DNA of 64,000 nt from NCBI RefSeq assembly GCF_030848805.1, contig NC_092359.1, positions 310,001 through 374,000 on the forward strand, read 5' to 3'. Positions 51,603-64,000 of the stretch are shown here, piece after piece. Each line of letters starts with the position of its first letter. The first letter of the stretch is position 1. The DNA comes from Temnothorax longispinosus. Its lineage: Eukaryota > Arthropoda > Insecta > Hymenoptera > Formicidae. A program made the position numbers and the translations under genes. A model generated the notes under the pieces. That model was not told where the DNA came from and did no database searches. It saw nothing but the letters and a program-made list of their open reading frames with translations.

Positions 51603-53429
51603 TTCGCTAAATGATTTAGCGAAATTCTGAAATATGCTTCTACTTGCTACCTTGCATATTCTTTTTTATCTAACGGTAATTTACGTTTTCTCTCGGAATT
51701 TGTCCGAATATCTCTCACGGGTATTGCTTTTATCTATTGTTAGAAATTGTAATATGTTTTTATGCATATACGAGTCAAATCAAAAGTAACAAAATGTATC
51801 GAGTTATGTAAAATGGTAGATCTGGTGCAGAATGTGATGTTGTACATTGATGCTTCAAGCTTGCAATTGCGGCGTAAAAGTAAATTCTTAACCCGATTAA
51901 AAGAGATTCTACTATATAAAATCGTTGTGCTAAAATCCTTGCAAGCTGTCGGTAGATAACATAATGTAAAACATAAATGTAAAATGGAAATTCATCCAGA
52001 ATCAAACCCTATGGAGAGTTGTAACATACATGCGTGACATGCAAATCATTTATATCATAAATATATTATTTAATTACAACTTTAGTGGTGCATACGTATA
52101 TTTACATTTATATAGTAAAAAACACTTAAAAATGAGTTGTACAAAAGACAAAAGTTATATGTGAATTATTGCAATTCTGGATACATATTAGATTACTATC
52201 TCATAACGATATCAAATCTTAGGATATTCTTACGATATAATAAAATGATAATTAAAAACAAATATTTTTGACGGACAATTGACGAGCCATCTCACGAAAT
52301 ATACATGTTATATCACACAAAGATCATCGTAGACGTGCGCATCGTCAAATATCGTACTCGATTTAAACGCGAATGTAAGTAACCCGCCACACGTGTCGTT
52401 AATGACCGACGAACAGAAAGTTGGATGTACGAAAAATCAAGGAATAAATGAGTGAGAGAAATTGAAAATGAAGAGAATACGGATAGTGGTATTATGGTAT
52501 GTAGCAACGTACCTCACTACTGGGTGCTTGGGGGGTACGGATGGGTCCATGGGGCTGAAATAACAAAACAAAGGCAGTTGCTAACAAACACTGAACATGA
52601 TAAATTAATCAAATTGTCATATGTATAACAACCATCACCATCCTGTCACCATTGCACACTGATTACGACACAGAAAGTTATGATGTGTGATGAGCTTAGA
52701 AAATCTCTGATGGGAATGGCATAATGACATTTTCAAAATTACACATAAATTTTTATATAAAAATAAACTAAAACACAAGAGCGTGTAATGCTGACGTGAA
52801 ATCTCATAGCGAATATAAGCGTTTATTGTTTGAAGAAAGATCAATTTTATTTCTCGAAGTAATTAAGTGATGCAAATTGCGATCGTGGTTCTTTTTCTAA
52901 AATAATATTTGATTCCTAATACGGTGTATCAAGGGATAAATTATGATCGTGTTGCGTAAATGTACAAAAAGAGTTCAATTCACACATAACACATTCCTAT
53001 CGAGTTACATGCATCATGAACGCTATAAGACGTATTCTCGCACAGGCAAAAATGTTCTTTTTCATGTATACAAGGATTTAGAAATAAATTAATACAACAT
53101 ATACAAGACATTTCTGACATATTTATTAATGCGAAATTATTACTATTATTGCTCCTTAAAATTATTAAATAATATTTCTATCTTGTTTATGTATTATGAG
53201 CTATTTACTGCCCTCCATAACGTAAAATCTAAATTAGAATTTCTAAATTAGGTTTTTTAAATAATAGATTGACTATAATTAATTGAATATCCTAAGGATC
53301 CACTTTGGATGCTTGGACGGGCACGCAGTTGGAGTGCAGCAAAGAGCATAATCACTTAAAGACATGTTATATTATATAAATTGCAAACAAATGTTTTTAA
53401 ATTCATGTTTTGATATTTTAATATGACGT

Positions 53430-53473
<44 letters not shown>

Positions 53474-56400
53474 CCTCCCTCTCTCACTCTCTTCTTTAAT
53501 TGTTCAATATTGTTTCTTTCTCTCTTTTCGCTTCTCTTATTTTCATATACATTAGTTTATTAGGTGACCTTAGATATTACATTTTATTACTTTTATAACT
53601 TTCTAATATCACTTATGTATCCGAATATCGATAAACATGTGACAAATACAAAAACAAATCCTAGTAATGACGATTTTAAACATTCGTTGAAAATATATTA
53701 TATCAAAATACTAAATATATCGGGATACATTAATTGTGCAATCTCATTAATTGTAAATAAAAAGTTAATTGGAAATATATTTTATATCATACAATAGAAG
53801 TAAATAGTATATACGATTTTTTAAATATCCTTTATACAAAAGAATATAAAAAAATCATCAATGTCTTAAAAGATCAGAGATGATAAAACTTCTCTGATTT
53901 GCTACAAGTAGGATAACATATTTTTAAGCAGCTCAAGGCCACTCTACAGAATACGCCATGATTCGCGTTAATAAACGTATAATAATAGTTATTTGCCGTA
54001 TAAATGTAGATGCTATTTGCGTTGACCAGATATTATTAATAAATGCTACTGGCAATGACTGTGGAAGGATTAGTGCAATTGATCTATCGTGTAACGAGAT
54101 ATTTGAAATACACAATATTATATAGGAGAAGGCACGTATCTGCGATATTGGGGTAACACATGATCACAATTCTCAAATTTATTATATGCGCAAAGACAAT
54201 ACCTGTACTTAGTATTGAAATAAAGCCAGATTGCAGATTATTAATATTTTTAATCGCTATGCCTTATACTGTAAAGGATTATGCGTAATACCTTGCTTCT
54301 GTATTTTTTTTTTAATTAAAAATATGATAGATAAGTATGATTTCTTATATATTAAAAAAAAAATATATATATATATAATATATATATATATATTTCTACA
54401 TATGATAAATATGACATTTATAAAAAGTAATCTTGGGTAAAAGCTATTATAAATGACAGTTAATTTAATCGGATTTTTAATATTACATTGTACTAAGCAC
54501 AGCATTGCTCTTTAATAAGAAATCAGCATTACCATTTATCTTTATTGTTATACAGTGAGATTATCAAAGATATACGTGCTTAAATATTGTATATTTCTAA
54601 TAATTAAATAATGATATAATGTATATAGATTAGGATACATTAATCAATATACAAATAAATGAAGTACCAATTAATTATGGCCTGCTTTGTTCAAATAACG
54701 ATGTGTTCGATTATATGTCGCGTTCTCAATAATTTATACAATACACATATGAATATTTTATTAATAGAATAAATTAAAGCAAGGTGGGTAAAATCGAATT
54801 GCCATTCATTGCAATCAAATAGCACTCTAATCATAAATGTATTAGTCAGCTTTGAGATCAATGTCGGAACAGTATATATAATTGCCAGTTTGCAGAAATA
54901 AAGAATCATTCTGTTATATTAGACATATGAATATTTTTGTTAATCTGTTGCTATTTGCTTACAGAATTTCGACAATGAAAAATATCTGATAAAAATAAGT
55001 TATACTTTTATTAATCGCATTAAAAGACAAGTGCTTTATAATCAAAGAGAAAAGATAAAGTGGAATGCCTGATATATATATTTTTACATATCTCCATATT
55101 TGGGTTCATTCGATCGAAATGTATTTGTTTTTAACAAATTGAGTCAGCTAAATAATATTCAAATATAAATGCAATTATATTGACATTGGTTAGAAAACAT
55201 AAATATAAGAATCAATTCAAAAACCATGTAAAAGTATGAGGTATATTAAATTGTAAGACTCGTTTCTTCTTAATATTGGAAATAGATAGAGTTGATTAGC
55301 TCCTTTGCCTGTTTAGATTCTTTCATTTTTGCAAAGAAATACGTTATTTATTATAATTTTAAAATTATCTATAAATAAGAAAAAAAAGGTATGAAGCTGC
55401 ACAAGATATTTTACGGAAGAAAATGTTGTAGCTATGTCAATATCTATACATACATATGTATGTGACAACATACGTATCCATTCATTTTAAAGGACATATT
55501 TCCTTGAATTTCGTTTTAGTGAAAGAATCAGTACAAGAAGCCAATGTATAAAGTTATTAATAACGTTACACGAAAGCCAGACACGTACTCCACGCTATCT
55601 TTGAAAAAAAAGGAATCTATGCTGGATATAAAAAAAAAGAAGAAAAAAAGAGGAAACAGCATATATGTTATACAGTAAAAGCATGAAATCAGTAATTGTA
55701 CACAGTTACTAGTAAATTTATACATATACTAACTTTACTATTAAAATTGACAAGAAAGAAGGCAATTTGATACTTATAATACAATAAATGTATGCCCTTA
55801 CTATTCTAATTTAGCAAAAATGTATACGAACAATATGCAATTTAAAATACTATTATATACATATAGTTTACTATGTTCCAATAAATAGAAACCATTTTAT
55901 TAAATAACATAATATCTGTTAACTTCTTGTATTTTTGAAAAATTCTTTGTTTAGTTTTCTATTTTATTAAAAATTATTTATTAAATATAGATATAGATAT
56001 TTATTTTAGATATCGTATATGAATAACAATTATTTTTGTTTAAAGTATTATGATATAATACGTTGTTATTATTTCAATTAAAAGTATCAAATTGCATGCA
56101 GTTCAATTTATAAACCATTTGTTAATCAGGATATGCAATTCACACAAGCATAAAGTTTGTATTAATTAGTACGCTTTTACTAAAATTTAAATAAGAATAT
56201 AAACTTGCGAGTAAGAGTAAACATGTTTATTTTTGTTCTTTACTTTCTCTAATCTTAAATAATTTACTAAATGTATATATTTAAATGTATAGACGTATTT
56301 ATTAATAAGTATAATGTACATTTACTGAGAATTTTACGCTTTTACTGTAACATATACATTACATCATATCATACTTAGTCAATGGTATCAATTTCAACAC

Positions 56401-57780
56401 AAGCAGCACATATTTTACATATTATATTATGAAAATATGCAATATGGAAGATATGCTTTAATCATTTGCAATAACAAACGTTTTATCATACGATAGATTC
56501 CACGATAGAATCTCAAATATTATTGCTATCCAACATATTTTCCTAAAAAAAAAAAAAAAAAGAAAAAAGAAAAAATTAACTATAATGTTACAGGATATAC
56601 AATATTATTCTAGTCCTCATTGTAATTTATGAAAAAAAAAGAGAAAAAATCAAAACGAAATAAAATAATACATTCGTGGAAGATGCGATTGCCATGGCGC
56701 GATATATCTGCATGCGGCTCGCTCTCATTTCAGCTCGGGGGAAACAAGGCGAGACTTCCTCCTTCACTTAAAAAAATCTGTCAAAGTACGAACAATCATA
56801 TGTACTCTATTATCTATTAAATCTGTCTGGTTCGTTCGTTAGTGTTAGTATAACTATAACATTTTCCTCACACTCGAAATTCTCTACCACTCGTAATCGA
56901 TCATTATCGATCGAATATATACTTTCACGTTAGCAAGCATCTGTCGCTCTTATCTTCCAAAGGCAGTATAGAGAAAAAAGGGTATTATAAAGATAGTAAT
57001 AATACAAAAACAAAGGAACATGAGTAAACGTGTTTTTCTCCAATAAAATATAAATAAGAAATTAAAAGGTTCGTTTCAAACAAAATATTTAGGAGTTGTA
57101 AAAATTTCTGTACTAATTTATATATGTATCGTTGATTTGCAAATAAAATTCATTTCATCATATTTGCAAGATTACTAGTTGCTAACTTTAATATAGAAGA
57201 ATAATCTATGCCTGTCAATGCCTGTCACACATCCGCCGTTACATAAAAATATGCTTTCGGTATTTAAATTCACACCCATCATTTTAGTGGCTAGATACTT
57301 TACGTCGAAAGGCATCCATTAACTATCATCGCTCTTCGTAAAATGGTTTTTACATGTATTCTTTACTGTTACTTTATAACGAAGGCAAAACAAGTATAGT
57401 CTATACGCCAGGTCGATTGAGCATTTTTATCGAGGTTGATGGCTTAAGTTAATGTTTTTTAATGTTTTTTGGGACCCAAAAAACAAAAAAACATTAACTT
57501 AAGCCATCAACCTCGATAAAAATGCTCAATCGACCTGGCGTATAGACTAGTAAGCTAAAACAGCTTTTGTGGCGTGAAAAATGGTACAAAAATATAAAGA
57601 AAAATATATATCAGATTTCTCTTTAGATAGACGACGTAAAGTATGCATATGGTTACAGGCAGACTGAATTAGAAAAGGCACAGATACCAGAGCTATATCT
57701 AAGTGCGTAAGGCGATTTCCATGTTTGTGATTTCAGGAAGACATTTTTTCTATTCAATAATTATATAATCATACATACAT

Positions 57781-57831
<51 letters not shown>

Positions 57832-60800
57832 TAGATAGATAGATTTGGATGCGATAATACACAATATATACACATATACATATCGTATGTATACTTGAAG
57901 ATGACGCACAATATTCGACATGTAAAAGTTCTTAAAAAAGTAATTTACACTCAATCTTGAGAACCACAGAATAACGGAGTCATTTTTCTTTTTTCTTTTG
58001 AGATTGTATGCATCACACAATATCCATTGAGCGGTTGACTAATAATAAATAGACTTTGCCTGTTTGCCCAGCTCGATTCGATATGCGTTAGGTACGCATC
58101 GGGCATGCTGTATCATGACCGTCGGCACATCGGTTGTGTTAAAACCCGTGTCTGTATGGCCTTTCGCTTGTCGGAACTCGAGAGATGAAGCGAAGCTTAT
58201 ATGGTTCATGGCCTGCAGCATATAATATATATACCGGTATGAATTGATAATAGAAACGACAAATATTCATTCTGATGCACCAATGGCTATGGATGCCGTC
58301 AATTCGCACATTTCTGTACAATTATTCTGTACTATGTTGGAACGATGAGTACAGTGACCATATCATGAAAGTGAAAGAATATTATAATTGTCTACAACAA
58401 ATTGTATACTCTCGTTATTCTGCAGTCTTCCATCCTCAGCTCCAAGTACTTATGTACGTGTGTAGTATGCGCTGTCATTTTGCGTTTGAATGTGCGATAC
58501 GATAATTAGGTCCCATATATATACATATGGGACCTAATATCTATATATATAAAATAAATCAAAGATATGCCTCGCTACAATCGAGTGAGAAAAAGGGATG
58601 CACAATGAGTATGCGAGGTGGCCTGAATTCAGCCAAGCAGTGTGTATTATTTCCATCAATCGATGTCAAAAAAATTTGTCTTAAGCGCGAATCTTATAGC
58701 AATATAATAGACGATTTAATCTATGTATAATATAATAAATGAATGAATAAAAACTCTATATAAGAAGACGTTGTGTACTTTTCGTTATGCATATAGAACG
58801 AAAACGAAAAGATTTCTCTACTTAGAATTCAGCTAAAGGATACAATCTGTCAAGCCAATATTTATGGGACAAACAAACAATACAGATAGGTGAAGTACGC
58901 GATACGCTTGAGGATGAAAATGGTATATAAGTATATATAAATATTAAATAAAGCTACGAAACAAAATGCATAAGCTACATGTTTTGCGGCTTTCACTGAT
59001 AATGGTCGCTGCTGGCTCATCGAATTTGTAACGAATAAGATCATATATATCCTTATAATATGTAAATATATTTTGATGTATAGAATTTCCAGAATTACAT
59101 AGTCATTGTGCATCCTTAAAAACAGAAACATCATTTGCATGCAAACAATAGATACAATTTATCAAACTATATCACAATGTGAGATATATTCAAGTATATT
59201 AAAATTTCAACACTTAAATATTTAAGATGCTAAGCATGCACTGAGGATCCACTGCAAAGCTGTGATTATGCTAGCGCTCTCAGTCTGTACTTGTAATCGA
59301 ATAATTGAATAACATGGCGACATGAAATTATTAAATATATATTTACTACTTGGTATATATATCGTGAAATAAATTAACAAAAATGGATGTATAATCAAGT
59401 AAAATGGAGCGAAGGAAATAAAAGAAATTTATAAAAAATATGTAACAATGTTTTATGCTATGAAATATTTGATTTTCATGGACCTTCTTTACGCGTGGAT
59501 ATAGAGAGATTCGATTAAGATAATACATGCAACACAATATATACTACATATTATTGTATTAAAAAGATCGATTTTGGGTAACTGATGACTTTGGTACTTT
59601 AACACACATTTATCTTCTAAATTAATATCTTCACCATCTTTACGAGTTGATTACTAATAACGTTTCAAAAAAACTATATATTTTACATTAATGCCAATTA
59701 GGAAATATATAATTTAATTATATAATCCGATCAAATTGTTTGTTTTGAATAGAATAATTGCCTTAAATTACAAAATACGTGAACGGTAAAAAAAATATTC
59801 GTAAATGTACAGTGGTAATATTACAATCATACAAATTATTAGCATGCTGTCAAATACCGGTATCGTTAAATATATATTTAATCAATCACAGAACTTACCG
59901 TTTGGAGAACTTCGAGGATAATTTCGAGAAGAAGGACGGCCTTGCTAGTGGGCTAATTGCATTTGTGTCCTGCGTTTGTGTGTGACCCTGGAAACACATT
60001 CATATTAATTGTTAATAAAATAAATAATTCCTTATAATTAATAATTGCTAATAAAAGAGGCAAACTTGGTAAATCAAATTCTTCTCCTATAATTATGTCA
60101 CCTTAAGTGCTCACCTGAGTGTGATTTCGCTGTGCTCTATTTTGGCCAGAATGGAACGTACTGCGACTCGGAACATTCCGTGGAAATGCTGGCGTAGTGG
60201 TTGTGGTAAGTCTGTTGCTTGTGCATACACCCAAACTAAATAACAAATAATGATTTCTGTTTTAATACAGATTGCAGTCACATCATAAATATATAGGCTG
60301 ATTTATCAGCATTTTTATTTTTATGCACACTATAACGGATTATGGAAAGTACATGTTCGCAGCGAATACACTACCATCACCTATTCGATTCAAGTAAAGC
60401 TGGTATCAAAATGTCAAGAAGATGTAAAGTATATAAAATTAGTTGTTCAACTGTTACATTTCTGAAGATATTATTGTGTAAAAGTTTTCAACGCGCAAGC
60501 AATATCTTACAAATTAAGCTTAGTGAATAGAGTTAACAAAGCAATATTGATATGAGAAATTAATTCATATTGATAAAAAATATGTAGTACGTTATTGTTC
60601 AAATAGGCACAGTCTACTGTAACTGCGCATGCAGCGGAAAGAAATTATTTCAAGAATATAATTGTGCGTTCTGCGAGAGATATGTTTTAAATACAGCAAT
60701 TGAATAAGAAAGGAAGCTAGAAAGGACTTCGTGATTGTAAATGGCGTTAAGTAACTTTTGTTAGATGTTGGATCATATAAATAATTTATAAAATAGATAA

Positions 60801-63800
60801 TATTAAATAGCAGCTTACACTCTATATACAATATGATAAGTTTTCAAAGCTAACAAGGAAAATACAGAGAGAGATATATATATAGTATGTATCAAACGCG
60901 TATTTATATGTGAAATTGATGATCGATTGGAAATAAATACTTCTTTAATAAAAATAATTATGATAACATGCTTCTATATATATACTACAGTATATTATCC
61001 TAATTGTCCTACATATTGAGCTTAGTGATCAATCAAGAGTCATACAAAAATTTCCAAGTGAGCGAAATGTAAGCATGTCGAAATTGTATCATGAATCGTA
61101 ATGAGATGATTGTACCATGATCAAACCTAAATGATTTTTATACAAATGGAAAAAGAAGCAATAAAACCGATATAGAAATCTAGCAAAGTTTATATCATGC
61201 AAATGAAAGAGAGAGAGTAAAGAGAGAGAAGAATATAAAAAAGCAATGAGAAAAGAGAACCAAAAAACAATGAGAGAATGACCAGAAACTATCCTAGAGA
61301 ATCCTATGTCGATAATTTTTAAAATAAACCAAAGAAATCGGCACTGTCGTTTTTGAGCTTTTTGAGCTTCTGAAAAACGAATTTTCTCATCGTCTGCTTC
61401 GGCAAAATTTGCGAAAGACTATAATGATAGGAGAGACCTAATTACCCTAAGAGAGTTAGTGGCCCAAGAAAGAAGTAACAAAATAAAAAAACCAAATGTA
61501 TCCGAAATATACATATATATTTAATAAATATGCAGGAATGTGTATGCAGGTCTTTCGGTTTTTGTATTAGGCATCGGGGGCCTGTACCTCTGCCTAAGGG
61601 GGTCAGCAGTGGCGAGTAAGGAGTTGTGGGCGTTGCGTGGTTGAGGGTCCAGTAGTGAATGGTCGCTGGGGGGTACACCACTTGAGGAACGGTGACTTGC
61701 GCTGATGCTCGCAGACTTGGTGTGACCCCGCGTTGGTCTAGTGCCCTCGCCCAGGCTGTGCACAAAACTAATCAGCAAATTGCCGAACCTTATGTTCCAC
61801 GATTTAATCCTATTTTTTGTATATAATAAAGGAACAGAAATTCTTTTAAGACTGTACAGAAGCAAAACGGGGCGAGATCTAAAATTTATGAAATTTCAGA
61901 TATTGAAAATATTTCGTTACATATTTATGCACATGACATGATAATAAATTTAATTTTTGAAAGATAAATAATTTTATATTAAGAATTTTCTTACTTGTTT
62001 CAAACAACTTCTTGATTCTTACAACTTCAAACAACTGACTTGATTCTTACTTGTACTGTTATTTATTTTTATGTAGTATATTGTAAAAAAAAAAGAAAAA
62101 AATCATATTTAATAATTTTCATATATATTTAAACATATTTTATTTACCCATAAAAAATTCTAAAAAAATCTGCGCACATATATATAGATACATGTATGTG
62201 TAACATATGTACATATGTATATATATAAATCATATATATCTTTATAGAAATATATATTTTGTAACTAAAATTCGTTGACAAGGAATATAAAAGGGGAGAA
62301 TCGTAAGGATGGAAAAAGGAGAATAAAATTACTAACTGCTGCAGCAAATGTAACTTCGCGAAATACTCGTACGATAAGAGAACAGAATATGATGCTACAA
62401 CGTAAGGATGAAAAATGTATGATGGATGTTAATGTGTGTGTCTAAACACCTTCTCGACTAGATATTTGAAGTAACAGTTATACACGTAGATGCGACTGCG
62501 GTCTGATATCAGCAAGTGTCTGCACATGTATAAACGTTACATCGGACTGTCCTATTCAATACATCTGTCAAGGCATAAAGAAAGTGATATTGCAATGAAC
62601 GATTGGCAGGCAGCAGCCAACATGCTAGAGCAATGCAACAAACAAATGAACTCCCTGGCTTTTAATGATAGACTTTGTTATTATTCACTCGATTATCAAG
62701 TCATTTCTCGAGTAATGGTTTAGTGTACTTTACACACATAAGTAATCAGTCGTCTACAGTTAGTGAGAGTAAAAGTGTTAAGTCGATAGAAGACGTCACA
62801 CGAAATGCACTAATATTCTTATTTTATATTATATCATTATATAGTTAATGAGATATTGAACCATGGTTTAATTTGTGAATATAAATTGATAATAGCAAAT
62901 TCAAGTAATATATAAGGAACAAAAACTAAATGTCCAATATCCCATATGTTAAATATGTATCGAGAAGTGAATAAATATATAGAATACTAGAAAAAGTATA
63001 ATAAAGAATCTCATAGCACTAAGTTTATTTTTAAATTATATTTGTACTCCGTTTTCGTGTAAATATTTCTGATAAAAATAATTGGATATCACTATACCTG
63101 GGTACTTCGTTGGTTCTTTCAGTAGATGATGATGATGTTTTTGCTTGATCATAGGAGATGGTGCTACGTCGACCAACAGAACCAGGAGCAGGTGAGGTAA
63201 GAGGCCGACCACCACCTACCCCTGCGTTCATTGTGTTGCTCTTGTTTACCCTTGCTTTACCACCAGGACTGGTACCCACGCCTAGAATAAACATTGTCAC
63301 TGCAAGCCTCATTAGATATGGTTCAACACAAAACACAAAGCAACATACTTTAAATTATAACAAACAGAAACATATCATTAAAAAGACAACGAGCTGCTAA
63401 GTAAAATGTCTGAACCTGCTTCCATATTAAGAAACAAACATAGACTAAAGTAATTACGACTGTCACTTCCTCGTACTTTCAATTACAGTGTACAATTGTA
63501 CATGATAAATGATCAGGTTTTAAAGATATATGTGCATGATATGCGGTAAAATTATGACAATATGATTGTGCGTTCAATCTTATGAACATATAAGAAACGG
63601 GCATGACAATTTGACATTAAAATGTATACAATCTTCGAACCTTCGATAAAGATATGATTGTAATGATAAATATGATAAAATTTGTGATTTATGAACAATA
63701 CGGAATAATACGAACACAAATAACAGATAAATTACAAATTAATTGTAAATTCGACAAATTATATATTAAAACGCTGCAACCTTGTCCAAAGCAACCTCAT

Positions 63801-64000
63801 CCAAAGACTTTACCCAAGCATCACGAAGGAAATATAGCGCGACAAGTCGAATATCTTTTTATAAGAGATTTCTATTCTAAACTATTGTTCAAGGACAAAG
63901 TATAACAACTCACTAGTATCTAATTGCCCAGGTGGTTGACTGTTTTTAGGTGCGGAGGGCCGGGTTGCAGAAACGCGAGCACTATTTTCCTTGATCGTGG
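50970..64000 (-). CDS. par-1: Serine/threonine kinase par-1 / MARK, C-terminal part (8 exons, partial)
   Basis: Par-1/MARK kinases phosphorylate microtubule-associated and polarity proteins and control cell polarity. The window holds only the C-terminal half: exons 63914-64000 (continuing beyond the edge), 63098-63281, 61588-61755, 60115-60235, 59899-59987, 52513-52554, 51344-51455 and 50970-51188. All have GT-AG borders, and phases fit at each junction. The first exons encode the Ser/Thr/Pro-rich spacer (GRRSTISYDQAKTSSS, RGHTKSASISASHRSSS, PSRSTFHSGQ, RPSFFSKLSSKFSKR). The last two encode the KA1 domain: KPRSLRFTWSMKTTSS, DPNEIMSEIRKVLDANKC and [20 protein letters not shown], ending in NELKL. 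The terminal ELKL gave the family the name EMK. The kinase and UBA domains must lie to the right. An intron of about 7.3 kb separates 59899 from 52554. Confidence 0.96.
51344..51455 (-). CDS. par-1: par-1 exon (start of KA1 region)
   Basis: 112 nt between TGTTACAG and GTATTG. It encodes GATTNDEQVKPRSLRFTWSM and KTTSSRDPNEIMSEIRK, nearly identical to vertebrate MARKs. Confidence 0.95.
51565..51600. repeat. A36 homopolymer in par-1 intron
   Basis: A pure run of 36 A on the plus strand (T on the gene strand), about 110 bp upstream of the exon at 51344-51455. It is too far from the acceptor to be the usual pyrimidine tract. Confidence 0.95.
52513..52554 (-). CDS. par-1: par-1 candidate 42-nt cassette exon
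   Basis: A TTATTTCAG acceptor and a GTACGT donor bracket 42 nt, a multiple of three with phase 2 at both ends. In the frame shared with the KA1 exons it encodes PMDPSVPPKHPVV. Because both flanking exons already fit phase 2, including or skipping it leaves the reading frame intact. The other frame would hit a stop at codon 5 of the next exon. Exon status rests on splice sites and phase only. Confidence 0.7.
52555..57396 (-). other. par-1 long intron, left part
   Basis: AT-rich intronic DNA with no additional exon that I can support. It contains a (TC)n tract at 53432-53491 and an AT tract at about 54362-54393. A GC-richer patch occurs at 56680-56765. ORFs are short and AT-biased. Confidence 0.5.
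53432..53491. repeat. (TC)n microsatellite in par-1 intron
   Basis: About 60 bp of TC/CT repeats with minor interruptions. Confidence 0.9.
57397..57549. repeat. Near-perfect 153-nt palindrome in par-1 intron
   Basis: The outer 62 bp of each arm (57397-57458 and 57488-57549) are exact reverse complements, beginning TAGTCTATACGCCAGGTCGA. The inner parts pair with a small bulge around a GGGACCC centre. The flanks show GTA on both sides (57394-57396 and 57550-57552), a possible 3-bp target duplication. There is no coding capacity. It could be a recently inserted fold-back transposon or the source of a long hairpin RNA. Confidence 0.95.
57790..57845. repeat. (TA)n / (GATA)n microsatellite
   Basis: A TA run of about 38 bp grades into four GATA units. 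Confidence 0.9.
57846..59898 (-). other. par-1 long intron, right part
   Basis: AT-rich intronic DNA. A GC-richer patch at 58039-58221 is open on the minus strand (60 codons) and is discussed as a finding. A small palindrome lies at 58505-58538. No exon is supported. Confidence 0.45.
58505..58538. repeat. 14-bp perfect inverted repeat
   Basis: ATTAGGTCCCATAT and its reverse complement are separated by 6 bp (58519-58524). Confidence 0.85.
59899..59987 (-). CDS. par-1: par-1 exon (RPSFFSKLSSKFSKR)
   Basis: 89 nt between TTTCCAG and GTAAGT. It ends with the basic SKLSSKFSKR segment found just before the KA1 region in MARK proteins. Phase 0 start, phase 2 end. Confidence 0.92.
60115..60235 (-). 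CDS. par-1: par-1 exon (FPRNVPSRSTFHSGQ)
   Basis: 121 nt between a TATTTAG acceptor and a GTGAGC donor. It encodes a threonine run, then PAFPRNVPSRSTFHSGQNRA, matching the conserved FPRG-SRSTFHG segment of MARKs. Confidence 0.88.
60236..61587 (-). other. par-1 intron
   Basis: AT-rich intron between spacer exons, with a GA-rich stretch near 61205-61260 and nothing else supported. Confidence 0.6.
61588..61755 (-). CDS. par-1: par-1 exon (spacer, KSASIS motif)
   Basis: 168 nt, opening after GTGCACAG and closing before GTACAG. It encodes GEGTRPTRGHTKSASISASH and a Ser/Pro/Asn-rich tail. Phase 2 in and out, so skipping it would keep the frame. Confidence 0.88.
61756..63097 (-). other. par-1 intron
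   Basis: AT-rich intron. The plus-strand ORF at 62490-62723 shows no recognisable domain and is treated as chance. Confidence 0.6.
63098..63281 (-). CDS. par-1: par-1 exon (spacer, ISYD motif)
   Basis: 184 nt between a TTCTAG acceptor and a GTATAG donor. It encodes a Gly/Ser/Pro-rich segment followed by GRRSTISYDQAKTSSSSTER, characteristic of Par-1 spacers. Confidence 0.9.
63282..63913 (-). other. par-1 intron
   Basis: AT-rich intron of 632 bp. The plus-strand ORF at 63654-63905 is chance. Confidence 0.6.
63914..64000 (-). CDS. par-1: par-1 exon (spacer, truncated by window edge)
   Basis: Reads TIKENSARVSATRPSAPKNS then QPPGQLDT, ending one base into a serine codon at the donor GTGAGT. The acceptor is beyond the window. 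Phase matches the exon at 63098-63281. Confidence 0.85.

Noticed and set aside
53284..53350. Possible extra par-1 micro-exon resembling the 42-nt cassette exon
   Set aside because: There is a weak similarity in a CCAAGCA-type string but no convincing GT donor or AG acceptor in the right phase.
63654..63905. 83-codon plus-strand ORF in the last par-1 intron
   Set aside because: It lies opposite a well-supported intron, has AT-biased composition and no domain.

Overview
This window looks like insect nuclear DNA, most likely from a hymenopteran and quite possibly an ant. It is strongly AT-rich with CpG-rich islands that keep their CpGs. Genes are split by GT-AG introns, and there are many simple repeats and short fold-back transposon remnants. 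The species call is inference from style and from the protein sequences; no alignment was run. There are no prokaryotic operons, CRISPR arrays, rRNA or convincing tRNA genes.

Layout. Positions 1 to about 27.4 kb are gene-poor. They hold AT-rich DNA, a (GT)n tract of about 171 bp at 13.26-13.43 kb, three fold-back MITE-like elements (19.99, 21.85 and 24.57 kb), and a 5'-truncated non-LTR retrotransposon copy with a poly(A) tail and 13-bp target-site duplications at 22.2 kb. There are CpG-rich islands at 10.85-12.16 kb and 25.6-26.5 kb; the first carries long ORFs on both strands that I could not assign. From 27.4 to 29.4 kb (minus) lies a complete four-exon glycine N-methyltransferase gene (292 aa). 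At 33.66-33.97 kb (minus) is a two-exon ZNF706-like small zinc-finger gene (77 aa), with a CpG-rich probable promoter region upstream. The 35.4-38.8 kb stretch is packed with repeats: a hairpin, degenerate tandem units, a repeat family in both orientations and a 106-bp tandem duplication. A four-exon SOCS5 / Socs36E-type suppressor of cytokine signalling gene (562 aa) lies at 40.4-43.3 kb (plus), with a piggyBac-like non-autonomous element in its second coding intron. It converges on a two-exon NUDT2-type Ap4A hydrolase gene (143 aa, minus, 45.97-46.74 kb), and two strong hairpins lie between them. From 50.97 kb to the right edge (minus) runs the C-terminal half of a par-1/MARK kinase gene: eight exons including a 42-nt cassette exon, the KA1 domain and the terminal ELKL residues. 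The kinase domain lies beyond the window.

The five genes do not form one pathway. GNMT controls S-adenosylmethionine balance, SOCS5 and Par-1 act in signalling and polarity, NUDT2 removes dinucleoside polyphosphates, and the ZNF706 homologue is a small conserved nuclear or RNA-associated protein. Intron phases agree at every junction I could check, which supports the models. I found no convincing evidence of a wholly new biological system. The most curious structures are a near-perfect 153-nt palindrome inside a par-1 intron and the paired hairpins between SOCS5 and NUDT2.
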